This document shows, piece by piece, positions 33,358 through 47,493 of a stretch of DNA of 64,000 nt. This DNA comes from Puffinus mauretanicus (taxonomy: Eukaryota; Chordata; Aves; Procellariiformes; Procellariidae), in the NCBI GenBank assembly GCA_023333565.1, contig JAJKFH010003504.1, forward strand, positions 4,054,005-4,118,004. The letters are read 5' to 3'. Under the pieces are notes generated by a model. That model was given only the letters and a program-made list of their open reading frames with translations, did not search any database and was not told where the DNA came from. A program made the position numbers and the translations under genes. Within the stretch, counting starts at the first letter, position 1. Each line of letters starts with the position of its first letter.

Positions 33358-36300
33358 CCAGACTCAGGTGCTAGTGTTGTTTAACTTGCTAGAGTGGACT
33401 TTGGTTTTCCAATCCTGAATGTTGATCACTTGCCAAGCATGATTTTTTTCTAATGATGTGCTCCTTTACTGAAAATTTTATTTTTCTTGGAAATCAGAAC
33501 TTTGGTTGCTGGTGTATCAAACAGCAGTAAGAGAGACTCAGGGACAAGGGCAAGGACAATTTGGCTCTTCTCTGCCTGGTTTTCTCTAAGACTATGCATA
33601 AGAGTTGCAGTGTGTCAAAGCAGACTCCTTATGTCATGAGTGACTGAAAGCAGTGCTATAAAATGCTAAATTCAGATAGGGATTGGAACCTCCTGCCTGT
33701 GATTCTTTCCATAAAGGAACTGGACCTTCTTACAATATTATTTTTTTTTCATACATGTAGGAATGTTTTATAGTCCCTGCTCACGGTGAACAAAAATGCC
33801 CTTTTGATACCGGTCAGCAAAGGCACTGCGCAGGTCCTCAGGCCACCCTTGAAGTTCTGACTTGTGCAGTTTTGTTTAGATGCTTCTCAAATGGTAACTG
33901 CTGCCTCATGAATTTTTTCCTCTGTGACCTCGTAGCTTGTAATGAGGCTGGATGAACTCAAAGAGGTGCATACAAATGAGGATGAAAGAACCAAGTTGCA
34001 TAATGAGATTGTTCAGGCAATTGGGAAGTCTCTTGAATAAAGAAGCTAAAAGCAATGTCATCAGGAAAACATCTGCCTCCCTCTTCTGGGATTCACGCTT
34101 TTTTGTTACACACCTCGTGCTCATCCAAGAGATGTGTATCATCCTCTACAGGGGATACAGACTTTACTAACAGCATCTTTCCTGTTAACATAGCCCAGAG
34201 ATTCAGTGCAGCTCTAGGTTCATAGTAACAGCACCAGAACAACAGTACAGTGATAAACAAAGCGTGAATCCTACACTTGTTTGTTTTCCAGGAAATGGAA
34301 TAATTTGTTAATAAAGATTTTTGGGTGGTAATTTTTACAACAGATTTGTACTATCATATGTGTTTAGCTCCTAGAGTCATCCTTCATTAGGGCAACAGTC
34401 TTATACCATTATTTTGATCAATAGTATATTATTTCAGTAAAAATCCTGTTTGTGCAAAATTTGCTAGGCAAGGTCTGGAGATCAGACTAAAATGAGTGTA
34501 TGGGACCATTCTGTAAAGCTTTTCTCAGTGAGACTATTTTTACAGGAAGGTTTTTGCAAGGTATGGGAGAGAAAGCCAGACTTTGGGTCATAATTATGGC
34601 ACAAACCCCCCAAATATGCAAACTAAGGAGACAGCAATATAATCTTTGCCATGAAAGACAAGTGATTTTTTTGATGAGGAAGAACTGACAAAATACATCT
34701 TTTTGTTTCTAATGCTATGAAATGGCTAAATTGATTCCAGAGATGGTAGAGATCAGGGTCTCCAGATGGTGGTCTGGCAGCCACAGCGAACCAGGAGACA
34801 TGGTGACGATATTAAATAATGACTCTTGTAGTGTCACCAGTTACAAGACAGAAGTGAAGAACTGTTTTTAGAGATAAATTACATTTAGTGTTTTGTGAAA
34901 AAAGACCACACAGAGCCTTCAGCAAAGAGTATCAGAGTTTGCACCTGACATTAACCCACCATACAACAAACCAGTGCAGCAGAGTTTGGCTTGTGACTCC
35001 AAAAGGTCTCACTTTTGCTGAAAAGTGTGTATGTGATGTGGTGGTTGAGGGGGCATTGGTGTTAATACATCAACCTGGGTAGTATTTAGTGACCATGAAA
35101 GATTTTGTTGTTAGAGTCTCTCCCCGTTTCTATCCAGCATGTCTGAATTCTTTCAAAACCACCTCTGTCCGAGAGGTACAGAAATGAACTGTCCGAGCAT
35201 CCTGTTCCACAGCCTGCAAATGTAAGAATTACTCATGCTAAGGGGAAAGCTCCAGTTCCACAAGGAGACACAAGACTGCAGAGATCCCAAGAAATGCACA
35301 CTTCTGTGTGCCCAAGAGGAACGGGAACAGCTTTGAATCCAAAATCAGAACATCAAAAAACATCCTTTCTTTTTTGAAAGGTGGGGAAGAACTGGGGAAT
35401 GGAAGAAACCAAAATGGAGATTGGCACTTGCTCTGTTTCAATGTACCTTGTCAGTCTGAAATCCTGACAGTCTACGTTTCAGCTTTCCTTTTACATAAAG
35501 GCAATTAGATCCTGAGCGTTTAACTACTGATGTCCCAGATGCCAAGAAGATGATAGAATGCTCTAGAGAAGATGAGTCACTGAGAGTCAGGATGAGATTA
35601 CTGGAGGGAGCCAACCTTAGCTGGCCATGCCTTTCCTGGACTGGAAAACATTCAGTCCTGATGTGACCTGCTGCTCTTGGCTTCAAACTCTCTTTCAGGC
35701 TCTGAGGTGAAAGTTAGGAGATGAGTCACATGGATGGGTAGAAGCATGGAAGAATCTATGAGAACTGGCAACAAGCCAAGCAGTCGGACCTCGGGAGCCT
35801 CTTCCTACCACAGCAGTTTGCAAGATCTCTCTGCAGGGCCACCCTCAATAGCAACAAATTTAAGAATATTTAAATGTCTTAGAGGGGATCTTCAGAAATC
35901 CTTATTCAAATAGTCATTTTGCAATCACTTATTCTATAAAGAGGGATCCTGCACCTATAGACAGCAAGTATGTTCTAAGTGCTTCGGTGTGTACTAACTC
36001 AGAACTGCATTCGTATCAGATGTCACAAGTTAAACAGAGCAAAATTTCTTAGCTGGTTAGACAAAAGCATACCTCACTAAAAATTATTCCTCCAAATTGT
36101 TAATTTTGGTTTCTTGATGGAAACGACAATGTTTCCAATGAAGTACAACAATTTTGCAAAATCAGTTTTGTCAAAATCCAGTTTTCATTTTAAAAACGTT
36201 ATGATGGGGGGAGACTAGCCAGTATATTTCATTCCATCCTGAAGTATTTCCATATAACCTGATAGGGGACCACTTGGATACCATACAGAAGGGATGGAGC

Positions 36301-37286
36301 AGGACAATTTCTGTAGAGAAGATCAACAAAGAAATTACAGGCTTTGAAGGACAGCAGAGCATTGCAGTCAAAAAGGTGATAAGCCAGTGGCCTAGGGTGC
36401 ATGACGTGTATTTAAGATCTTCCTAACCAGCTGTGATAATTAGATAACATTAGATTATCTCTCCTAATTTAGATGTCTAAAGTTAGACATCGAAATTTAA
36501 GTTGGTCATCTTAGACTGTCTTCACAGAGAAAGAGACATCTCCAGATGTTATCGACTTCCATTTTCCATTTAGACTAGTTCAAAGAAGTTGCTATTGGAC
36601 ATGCCTCTTTCTCTCTGTTGTCTGAGAAAGCAGCCAGAGTTGTCTCGCTCAACATTACACAGCCAACTTTTAGATATGTAAAGGTAGTGGAAGAAATCCT
36701 AGTCTGCACTGCATTTTGTTGGCTGAATTCCAGTACAAGTAGGAGCTCTTTGACCACCCTTTCCCTTTGCAATAATAGATATTCTCCACCTTCTCTCCTA
36801 AGCTGGATTTTTTTTGGCATTGTTGCATATTAAAGCACTTTTGTGCTCCAGTCCCGTGTTGGCTACGTTTTACTTTTGGATGCTACTTTGTCGTGCGCTC
36901 TGAATTCCTTTGGGATGAAAGAGGTTACACAAATCTTGAGTTGCTGTGCTGTGGAGGAAGGACAGTAGAACTGACTCATCCTGTCGATACTCACAAGGAT
37001 GTTATTGCAAATGGCCCCAGCAGTTACTTTGTTCATACTCCTTGCTAACTTTATCCTTAGGCTGATATCCTTAGGTCATCCTAAGATGGAGCATTGCACA
37101 CAGCCACCAAAGTATTGTTAGGAAAGAGCAGTAAGCATTAACTGGTGGATTTCTAAGGTGGCTCAGCTGCCTAATTCACGTTTAATTTCAGTAACTTTGA
37201 GCATCATAGTTCTTTAAAGTTGTCTCAAAACACCAGTAAGGTGGGTAGTTCTTGAGGACTAGGATCATCATCCCGAGATTCCCATC
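33358..37286 (+). other. ME3: ME3 intron between LTR copies C and D
   Basis: About 3.9 kb of AT-rich intron. No exon with family similarity, no RNA gene and no recognisable repeat was found. All open frames are under 90 codons. Confidence 0.7.
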
Positions 37287-37800
37287 TGTCCTGGTGTCAG
37301 CTGGGATAGGGTTAAATTTCTTCCTAGTGCTGTGTTTTGGATTTAGTATGAGGAGAATGTTGATAACACACTGATGTTTTCAGTTGTTGCTAAGTGCCCT
37401 CCTAGTCCAAGGACAGCTCCCATGCCTACTGACTGAGCTAGGTACACAAGATGGGAGGGAACATAATCAGGACAGCCAGCCCAGCTGGCCAATGGGGTAT
37501 TCCATACCATGTGACGTCATGCTCAGTATATGAAGGGTAGGCGTGATCCAGGAAGTGCCGATCGCTACTTGGTTATCGGTCAGCGTGGGTGGTGAGCAAT
37601 TGCATTGTGCATCACTCATTTTGTATATTCTATCATTATCATTATTATTTTCCCTTTTCTGTTCTATTAAACTATCTTTATCTCAACCCACGAGTTTTTT
37701 TCACTCTTACCCTTCCGATTCTCTCCCCGTCCCGCTGGGGGTGGGGGGAGTGAGCGAGCGGCTGCTGGGGTTTGGCTGCCTGCCAGGTTAAACCACGACA
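37287..37800 (+). mobile_element. solo LTR (copy D)
   Basis: This is a 514-bp LTR from TGTCCTGGTGTCAGCTGGG to GGTTAAACCACGACA, with perfect 5-bp duplications CCATC (37,282-37,286; 37,801-37,805). An intact CRE lies at 37,512-37,519, the block GTGAGCAATTGCATTGTGC is shared with copy A, and an ATTAAA poly(A) signal precedes CTTTATCTCAACCC. No internal sequence remains. Intactness of both ends and duplication suggests moderate age. Confidence 0.93.
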
Positions 37801-39339
37801 CCATCTATAACAGTGAGTTTGAAATATTTGGTTCTTTCATTTAAAGCATCCAGTCTTAGGATCTTGCCCACAGTTTGTGGTCTTTATTAATGAAAACTTT
37901 AGTTCTCACATTATGCAAAGGTTCACATAGGCTCAAAAATGTGGTTTATACTTTAAAATGCTCAGCGGACATATTGCAGAGAAAAACAAAACAATTTTCC
38001 AAAAAATAGCTCAGTGTAAAGAGTTTGCATTCCAGCACTGTCCTGTCACACCGAGGGGCAGGAAGAGAAATGAAGTGTTTATGGGCCACCATACCTTCCT
38101 TGTGCTTTGCTTAATGAAAAATGACCAAAGACAAAAATAGAAGTAACTGTGCACTGTCTCACGCTGCAGACCAAGAATGTGAAGTGAGGAAAGAATTCTG
38201 TGCTCGAAAGAGAAAAAAAAAGTGTTCAGGTTGATACTTTGCCAAATTTGACTCTGTAGTCAGGGAAACCCACCCACCTACCCTTATGCTCTTTGGAGAG
38301 CTGGTTACACATACATTAATGCTGGCTGAGATCACTGATTTTATTAAGCAAGTCAGTAATGATGCTTCCTCAGTGATACGAATACATAACAAGACTGGTG
38401 TTGGAGAAATAGTTTCTATAGCAACTGAAGTTGCTTAAAGATTTGCTAATTCTTTGCTGTGAGATGTTAGCAGATGTTGTGGATGGTATGTCATCTCCCT
38501 CTTAGCTGTGTTTTCCTTACACATTCAAACAATGGATAAGAGGATTGCCCGCTAGAAAACTGATTTTCACAGGCACTTTTTGTACTGTTTATTTGCACAG
38601 AGAATGTGAAGCAAGTGTAAGAGCCAACTCTTTTCCCTTTTTGAGACCAGAAGGTTTATGAAGCAAGAGTTTCTCATGATGGACAAATAAATGAGCACAA
38701 TGCATGTGCTTATCATTGTCTCCTTGCTGACAGACATACCTGAAATGGAAAATAATAATAATAAAGAATTCGAGGCCCTCTCAGGAGACGCTGACTCCCT
38801 GCGCTGCAAGTGCCATGAAAAGAGCTTTTCATGACAGAGGCCACGGCTCTCAACTGAATCGTGTTTTATCCAGTATCAATTTCTAGTTTAAAGCAGGGGT
38901 GTCCCCTACCTCAGATTTCAGTGGCAAAGGAGGAAAGTCTGAATGGGAGGTAGGTAAGGTGATGCTGCCTCTGCACTGCTTACAGTCCCAGAGAGGCTCA
39001 GGTCTCTAACACAATGCTGCTATTTAGAGCCCTTTCACCTGCCTGCAGCCCAGAGGTTGCTAACAGTTGCATTACTCCCTGAGCTTCTCCCATTGCCCCA
39101 TCACATTTATGTTGGAGACAAGAGTACTTATGGGCCTTTTAGATTTTATTAGCAAAGCTTTAATGCAGCCTAGAGTCATACAAAGTGCTGAAAGTGTATA
39201 GATGTGGAGCAGTCTGAATATTACCCAATTTTTAGAAATTGCATACTTGCCTTGATATTACTGGATAATTATGGAAAGTTTGCAATTATTTCCTGCCTTT
39301 TTGACTCTATGGGTCACTAGCTGTCATTGCTTGATGGTT
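37801..39339 (+). other. ME3: ME3 intron
   Basis: About 1.5 kb between LTR copy D and a CR1 element. No gene or recognisable repeat is visible. Confidence 0.7.
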
Positions 39340-39966
39340 TCATAGAGTCATAGAATCATAGAAAAGAACAGTTTGGGTCGGAAGGGACCTTTAAAGTTCA
39401 TCTAGTCCAACCCCCCTGCAGTGAGCAGGGACATCTTCAACTAGAGCAGGTTGCTCAGAGCCCCGTCCAACCTGGCCTTGAATGTTCCCAGGGATGGGGC
39501 ATCTACCACCTCTCTGGGCAACCTGTGCCAGTGTTTCACCACCCTCATTGTAAAAAATTTCTTCCTTATATCTAGTCTACCTCTCCCGTCTTTTAGTTTA
39601 AAACCATTCCCCCTTGTCCTGACGCAACAGGCCCTGCTAAAAAGTCTGTCCCCATCTTTCTTATAAGCCCCCTTTAAGTACTGAAAGGCTGCAATAAGGT
39701 CTCCCTGAAGCCTTCTCTTCTCCAGGCTGAATAACCCCAACTCTCTCAGCCTTTCTTCATAGGAGAGGCGTTCCATCTCCCTGATGATCTTCGTGGCCCT
39801 ACTTTGGACCTGCTCAAGCAGGTCCATGTCTTTCTTATGCTGGGGGCCCCAGAGCTGGACGCAGTACTGCAGGTGGGGTCTCACCAGAGCGGAGTAGAAG
39901 GGCAGAATCACCTCCCTCGACCTGCTGGCCACGCTTCTTGTGATGCAGCCCAGGATACGTTTCCTG
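39340..39966 (-). mobile_element. CR1 LINE, 5'-truncated, open ORF2 C-terminus
   Basis: On the - strand a long open frame (39,441-40,007) covers the C-terminal CR1 ORF2 region: [70 protein letters not shown] and [20 protein letters not shown], then a stop. The 3' end at the left carries TCATAGAATCATAG octamer repeats. The wording differs from the copies at 5,869 and 47,494 (for example [14 protein letters not shown] in place of [14 protein letters not shown]), so it is another CR1 subfamily, the same as 3,693 and 42,161. Confidence 0.92.
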
Positions 39967-40270
39967 CAAAGCAACTCAGTGGAGAGAAACATGTTTCCAA
40001 AGCACAAAAATGTGGCTATGAAATCACACTGTGAAGCACTCAGGACTATGTGATCCTACACGCAGGATTTTTCTCATTTCTTGGTCACCTACAGTTGAAG
40101 CAGGCACTTGGTGATGTTCCTTTAACTGATGTTCCCTTTGCAGTCAGATTTGCTGCATTGCAACATGGCAGCTGCAATATGCATTGCAAAAGAGCATCTC
40201 CTTCACTTTGAGAACCTCATCAGTAAATATGATGAGCTGAAAATTTGTCATACCAATCATCCAAAGATGC

Positions 40271-40275
<5 letters not shown>

Positions 40276-40304
<29 letters not shown>

Positions 40305-40306
40305 GT
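40276..40306. repeat. (AT)n(AG)n compound microsatellite
   Basis: A run of TATATATATATA passes directly into AGAGAGAGAGAGAGAG, 270 bp upstream of the ME3 exon at 40,573. Confidence 0.85.
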
Positions 40307-40504
40307 ATATAGGTATACATATTAAGAAGCCCCTTGTGCCTCTTGAATAGGCAGATTATGAATACAATTTATTTTTAGACATTCCACATTTCTGAGTGTA
40401 TGGACCTTGGGAAGGGTGTGATCCTGTTGGCTGTTACTGTGATGCATTTCTCTTATGATCCTTTTATCTCTGTACTAGAGACTGTAGCTGCATTGTCCTG
40501 GTAA

Positions 40505-40693
<189 letters not shown>

Positions 40694-42160
40694 TAGAAAA
40701 AATTAACCTTCACCTTCTCATGAGGAAAGGTGATTAAGATCACAAGACTGTTTATTATGCAATACTCAGATGTGAGATAAATTTTAGAGTTTACACATAA
40801 GCATTTAAAAATATAAACAAAAGCACAGCAGTCTAAGTTGAAAAGTGAGTTTCCATTGTTTTTAGTAATTTAGCTGTTCATTGCAACAATGTTGTTCAAG
40901 GGAGAAAATGGATCATGTGCTTTAGATTATTAAGGTAATTTCGAGAGTTCCATTAATTTTCTATAATTTAGCTAAAACAATGATGACGTTTTAACAGTTA
41001 TGCAAGGCTTTCAGTTTCCATGAGCCAGATGGTCATTACTGGTCCTGGCATTGTCCCTCTATTGTTATCCTCCTTATTACATGCACAAACGAAAAGGTAA
41101 ATCAGCTTCTTTCTCTCCATGGACATTAACTCCAGGGTAATCTGAGAACAGATATGTTCTCCCCTAGAGTGGTTACCATAACTCTTCCAGCACCAGAGAG
41201 AAATGACAGCAGCAAAGCTGGGGTTATAACCAGCATGTCTCCCAGGCCCTGTGAGGCTCAGCCGTCAGCAGAATTGTTCACATGCGCAGGGGGATGCAAG
41301 CTGCATATTGGTGGCATTCTGGTCTGGTGCTGACTTTGCTTTAAACCATTGGAAGGGCTGTTTGCCCATCCGACAGGGACAGGATCTTCCCAAGTGATTA
41401 CAAATAACCAGTTCTTCTCCTGTGAGTCCCTACATCTTTTCTTCTTTTGTCTAGTCCTGCTTGCAACATGCAGCAATTTCCAAGGTTTGTTTTTTTAATT
41501 ATTTGCAGTCGGTTGGGCTTATCCTCACTTGTACTTGAAAGAGACTGAAAGAAATGCCAATGTCATTTTTCACACAATGCTGGTTCTTTTGTGAGCAGAC
41601 TTTCCAGCACTATTTCTGCATCTGCTACCCATCTAGCAATATTTGGCAGTGTGTGTAACAGCTTGTTCATATCTGTCATGGCGCAAAAGGGAGTGAGACC
41701 CTGGCTTGTGGGAATATGGTTGGTGTAATGGGATGCACGGTCCTGCCCAAAGACACTTTCATGAAGAGGGTTTAGAAGCAAGAGAGGCTTAAGGCATTTC
41801 AGAGAAGTGAGATAGATACTTCTCTACAAGAAGACTCATTAGGTGTTCTTGCCACCCGCAAAAGCTTTCAGCGGGGAGAGGAGCTCAGAAAAAAGAGAAC
41901 ACAGGAGATGATAGATACATTTTTGAATTCAGGTCTTGAATGGAGGAACCAAGAACTCAGACTTTTCTGGAGATGGACAGATGAAGCCCATAATAAGAAG
42001 CCGATGATGTAAAGTTTTATTTTGGATTAGTTGCTCTCTCTGCAAGCGGAAGGGGACTCAGCAGTTGAAAGGAGAAGAGGCCAGGCAATGTGGCAGATCT
42101 GTGGGGCTGGATGTAGGTTTTCTTGGGGGAAACAGAGTGAATTGGAAAGGTTTCTTGGTG

Positions 42161-42308
42161 AATCATAGAATCATAGAATAGTTTGGGTTAGAAAGGATCT
42201 TTACAGGTCATCTAGTCCAACCCCCCGCAGTGAGCAGGGACATCTTCAACTAGATCAGGTTGCTCAGAGCCCCATCCAACCTCACCTTGAATGTTCCCAG
42301 GGATGGGG
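42161..42308 (-). mobile_element. CR1 LINE, 3'-terminal fragment (about 150 bp)
   Basis: The reverse complement of a CR1 3' end is present: AATCATAGAATCATAGAATA, TCATCTAGTCCAACC, GTGAGCAGGGACATCTTCAA and CCTTGAATGTTCCCAGGG. It closely resembles 39,345-39,495 and 3,693-3,830. It is truncated at both the RT and 3' UTR parts. Confidence 0.88.
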
Positions 42309-43368
42309 AATTGGAATGGTTTCTTCGATTGACAGAGAGAAGAAAAAGAGGATATTAAAGCAAAACTGAAGATTCTGAGTGGGAAGCAGGAGACTGTATT
42401 TTTTATAGTTTCTTTTTGGCCATAGGTCATAGCTAAATGCCTCAGACAGTTCCTCAAAATTACTCCCCCTAAGGGGCAAACCACATCCAGGAGGTTGCTG
42501 TAAAACAGCATTGCCATAAAATGGACCTTGTCTGCTTCTCCCCAGTTAGATGTGTGTCACGGTGCATGGGAGATGTCAAGTCCCCTGAGAATTCTCCAAA
42601 GTCCCACCTGTTAAACCAGTACTCTTACTAGTAAAACTCCCTTATATTCTCAAATAAAGCATCTAGCTGGCACTAGTTTCACAGTAGTAGATAAGGAGAG
42701 AAATCCTGCTGATCTTTTGCACAGACAAGCAATGAGTCAAGGGAAACAAGCCACTGTTTCAGGCTTTATTATGTAGCTGTGAGAAAGAAAAGAGGATTAC
42801 AAGTCAGGGTTGTAGTCAGGAATGAGTTTGGAGGACCTTTGGGAAGCTGAAGTAACTTGGATCTGCTCAGTTAACTCTGTCTTGGAGTCATGTCAGAGAT
42901 TAATGGAGTTGAAGCTGGGATGAGTAGTCTGACTTACCCACCCTAATATATAATATACCCCTCTGTATCCCCAGGTAATATAAGAAAGGTAGGAAGTGCC
43001 ATTTTCTCACTTACACCCTCCTGTTCTTTGGTTTTGCCTCAGTGTCTCTGTTTTCTAACATGCCAGTGTTTCATGACTTGCCTACTTAAAAAAGTGGGAG
43101 AGTTCAATGCAAATTGTGTTTTAAATTATTAATGAGAATTATACAAAGCCTTGTTTCAGCAGGCCTGATTCATTTTACTCAAGTCAGGCAAGAACAGACC
43201 TCCTGAAGCCAGAATTGTCCCAGCTTCCGAGCCAGCATTGTTTTAAGTATATTGATTTAAAAACACATCTTAGGCACAAACAGTGCAAGTTAGATCAGGC
43301 CTGAACTATACTAATTTAAACTCATTGCCCATTGGTTAGTGGGATTCTGAATGCAGTATGCTTACACA

Positions 43369-43382
43369 CACACACACACACA
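43369..43382. repeat. (CA)n microsatellite
   Basis: A short perfect ACACACACACACACA run. Confidence 0.8.
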
Positions 43383-44072
43383 AACAGATGAGGTGTGGGA
43401 AGAAAGTATAAATTGCTCCACTTAATCTCCCTTAGGCCTCCCTCTTGCTGCCCCAGGGCCTACACAAACAGAAAGCAGTTTAAAATATTAACGCCTACTT
43501 TTTTTTTTAAAAAAAACAAATTACCGTATTGCCAAATCCATCCTAACCCCACAGAATTAAAATGACTCAGACCCCTTCCAGTTCGAGCCAGCCTGCTGAT
43601 GCTGCTGAGTGGGACGTCTGCCAGGTACCACAAACCGGGCGGAGGTGATTGCTCTTATTCTGAAGGCCATTAGCCTGGGAGCTAGCAGGAGCTGGCTCAC
43701 AGTGCCCGCGCATGGGAGCTCCCCGTTAAGGGAGTGCTTCTCCTTCCTCTATGGGGGTGATGACATCAGTCCTTTCCCAGATCTGTCTGGGTTCATGAAA
43801 GGGGCAACAGCTTCAATGTCAGCTCTACAGGAGAAAATTGATTGTCATTTTTTCCTTTTTCCCAGTAAAGTACCAGGGCAGGTGATGAAGCACATATGAA
43901 ATTGGAGGGACATGAGAATGCTTTAGATCCTGCTCTTTCTCTTCCTACTGTAAGTTTGCTCCATTAATTGTGCGTAAACAGAAAGCAGACAACTGAAAAG
44001 TCTTACAAAGGTGTCAAGTCTTGTGAATCCCTGAGACAGGCATCTCTGGCTTCATGCTTCATACAAGAAAAT

Positions 44073-45530
44073 ACATAAAATCATTGAAGAGGTTAGTTTG
44101 GAAGGGACCTCTGGACATTGCCTAGTCCAACCCCTCACTCAATTAAAAGGTGATTTCAAAGTTAGATCCAATTTTGACATTAGATCAGGTTCCTCAGAGC
44201 CTTGTCCAGCCAAATATTTTTCAATATCTACAAGGATGGATATTCACAACGTCTTTTTGTTACCTGTTCCAAAGTTTTTTCATCTTCCTTGTGTTTTTTT
44301 TTTTTTTTCCCTAATATCTAATTTCCCTTGATGCAACTTGTGTTCATTGCACCTCATCCTTTTGCTGTGCACCTCCGAGAGGAATCTGGTTCCTTTACAA
44401 ACACTCAGTAAGTAGTTGTAGACAGAAATTAGATGCCCTCTTAGCCTTCTTCAACCTAATTAAACACGGGTTCTTCAGGCCTCCTTGTACAACCTGGTCA
44501 TGTTGATGGCCCTCCTCTGGACTTGCTCCAGTTTGTCAATATATTCCTTGTGCTGAGAGCCCCAAACTGGAGATGCTAGTCTAGATATGACCTCAAAAGT
44601 GCAGAAATAGAAAGAAATTATCACTTTCCTTGACCTGCTGCCTAGACTTCTGTTGACACAGTCTAGCAGGCTGTTGGCCTTCTGTGCCACAAGGGCGCAT
44701 TGCTGGCTCATCTTCAACTTTTTGTCCACCATTACCCCCAAGTCCTTTTCTGCAAAGCTGCTTTTCAGCCATTAGCCCCTACCATGTGCTGTTGCATGAG
44801 GTTATTCCTTCTTCCCAGGTGCAGGATTTTGCATTTGCCTTTGCTGACCTTCATGAGGTTTCCCTGAGCCCGTTTCTCCAGCCTGCTGAGATCCCTGTGA
44901 GTTACCGTCATCGATCACTATCCCCAGTTTGTAATCATCCATGAACTTGTTGGGCGTGTACTTTGTCTTATCATCCAGCTTGTTAACAGAACGTAAATAG
45001 TACTGGCCTCTTTGTACCACTGACCGTAAGCCTTTGAGCCCGGCAGCCCAGCCACTTCTTCACCCACCTGATAGTCCACTTGTTCAGTCTGTTTCTCTCC
45101 AGTTTAGCTACAAGGATGCTTTAGGAGATTGTCTCAAAGGCCTCATGCAGGTCAAAGAAGGCAACACTCCTGCCCTCTCTGGGTCCACATCGTAGAAGGC
45201 AGCCAGGTTGGTCAGGCATGATTTGCCTTGGGAAATCCATGCTGTTCTCAATCACCTTCATGTTCGTAGACATGCCTTCCAGGAAGATTTTCTTTGTCAT
45301 CCCCAGGCACTGAGGTTAGGGTGACTGAGCTAAAATTCCCTGGATCCTTCTCCTGGCGCTTCTTGAAGATGGGTGTGACATTTGTCTTTTTTCAGGCATT
45401 GGAAATCTCCCCGATTACCAACAGCTTTCAAAGAATGACTTTGTAATGCCATTGGCCACATACCTCAGCATCCTCAGATGCATTTCATCAGGGTCTCATG
45501 GACTTCATCTGTTGAATAATCCCTGCTAAA
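44073..45530 (-). mobile_element. long, decayed CR1 LINE (about 1.45 kb)
   Basis: The 3' end is at left (AGTTTGGAAGGGACCTCTGG, CCTAGTCCAACCCCTCACTC). Moving right, - strand frames carry broken pieces of ORF2: [40 protein letters not shown], and near 44,940 KFMDDYKLGIVIDDG, matching the FADDTKLG reverse-transcriptase active-site block. Further RT sequence extends to about 45,530. The catalytic Ala-Asp-Asp is altered to Met-Asp-Asp, and there are several frameshifts and stops. It is older than the other CR1 copies here and inactive. Confidence 0.88.
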
Positions 45531-47493
45531 TAGGCAGGAGTCCATAGAAACCCTGTAAATTTGCACACCTAAGGTTCTCAGCATGGGACTAGGGCTCTGT
45601 GTACACGTGCCTCACTGTCTTTGTGGTAAAGAACCTGTTTAATTCCAACACAGACGTCAAAGATGTGCACTGAATACCCACAAGAATCAGCAGGAGTTTG
45701 TGCCTGGGCTAAGCAGAAATGGGATCAGACCCATCAACCTGTGAATTGAGTTGGACTACTTGGCTTGCTGAACTGAAATCTTTATGCTCCAACAGAGATC
45801 CTCCAGTGTCATTATTCAGTTATCTGATCAGACATAACAAAAACATTATTCACCATGAGAGTGGTTGAACACTGTGACAAGTTGTGCAGAGAGGCTTTGG
45901 GACTTTTATCCTTCGAGAAGGCCCTAAGCAACCTACTCTAATTTGGAAGCTAGCCCTGCTTTAAGCAGATACTGGGCTAGGTGACCTCCAGGCATCTCTT
46001 CCAATCTTACTTTTTCTATGAAAAGTTGATCTGGTTGATCAGTGTGTTACCCTCCATATTCACATATCAAACATGAATTCTTCAGGCTTAGATTGCTTAC
46101 TCAGTACTGAACAGCAGGAGTTGTTCTGCAGGTTTGGTCAGAGTTGCAGAAGACTGAAGAAATCTCTGACGTGTTATTTAATTAATTATATCTGATCGTG
46201 TCATTCAAAAGCCTTTCACACATATGGGCAGGGCAGAGAGAATAGTGCACAAAAGCATAAAGCCTGCTATCTCCTGACCCTGGGCATCTTTAGCAGTCTT
46301 TTAAAACTAGACCTGATGTAAGTGTAACATTGATAGCTTCTCAAAGAACGACCGATCTGAGTGTTTCAGGTATGTTCATATCCAGTTTGAGACACTGTGA
46401 ACAGATAGGATTTCTAAAATAGGCTGAACGCCCACACCGTGCAAATGAGACTTCTTCAAGGCACTTCAGGATGGGAAACTCCAGATCACTAGCCACTTGA
46501 AAAACATTCAGCCTTTTGTATTTTCATAGTCCCTCCACAACTAAAGTAGTCTACAAGCAATGCACAGGGGTCATCACTTTCGCAGGACCTCCCTGGGTCT
46601 TTTCCCACTCGCTAGAGCAATGATTCCCCTTTGTTGTTGGATGTGTGACTGCTGATGAGCCTCAAAATATCTCTTGACCCACCAACCACCTTTTCTCATT
46701 ATCCTAGCAGATAACCTTTCCATAACCGTTCCAGGACACTTCAGGAAGCAGTGTCTCAGCCTGGAGGAACACTGCTCCCAGACCTCAGCTGAGGTTGGGA
46801 ACAGGCTGACTCCAGTGCCGCAAATCTGAGCGGCTTCAAACATTTGGGCAAGTTAAAAATCAATCATGTGCAAACATGGCCTAATTTGCAGGCACGTTTC
46901 CATGTGCTGTATGAAGCAGGCGAAGCTAGTTTTTGGCTCGGCATTAACTAATTCCAGCAGATTAAAATGGTACAGTATCTTACTTTGTTGTTTCAGCTGG
47001 CGTGGAAAATGCATCAGTAATTATCACAGGAAACTAAGGAGCGGGGGGAAGCACAATAGGAAGAGAGCGCTGGACGATACCCTGCTGCAGAACAAAGCAG
47101 GCTATGTCCTGCCAGGCAGCTCCTGAGCGGCACGCTTTCCCTGTGGGGATTTACCCAGCCTGAAGATAGATGTGGAGGTGTTCTCAGTCCTGTAGGGGTT
47201 CACCATTACCAGGCCCTCTCGGACATGCTGTGCTCTGCAGCAGAAGAGGCTCCTGCATTTTCCCTTGATGCTACTACATTAACTATTTCGGGGCCAGCTC
47301 CTAGACTTGTGTCTAAATCGCACACTGACTGCTAAACAAGCCAGGTCAGAACAGTATGGACTCCTGGGTGCAAATGGGCCTCAGTGTCTTGGGCTTAGTG
47401 GCGCAGGGCCCTAAAGGTCTGGCCTGTGTCTTCTGTCATTTTGGGGATTGTAACACTTGGTCCCCTTTCCTCTCCTGCTTTTCCTGTTCGCCG
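45531..47493 (+). other. ME3: ME3 intron
   Basis: Between two CR1 elements. One short decayed CR1 piece (45,846-46,022) lies inside. An 89-codon - strand frame at 46,574-46,843 has no recognisable domain. Confidence 0.65.
45846..46022 (+). mobile_element. decayed CR1 3' fragment
   Basis: The piece reads TTCACCATGAGAGTGGTTGA, GAGAAGGCCCTAAGCAACCT, GGGCTAGGTGACCTCCAG and CATCTCTTCCAATCTTAC. These are the last ORF2 residues and the 3' UTR of an older CR1 subfamily, ending with a degenerate TTCTATGA. Confidence 0.75.

Noticed and set aside
46574..46843. 89-codon - strand frame with protein-like composition
   Set aside because: No recognised domain, no splice sites of note; left as chance.
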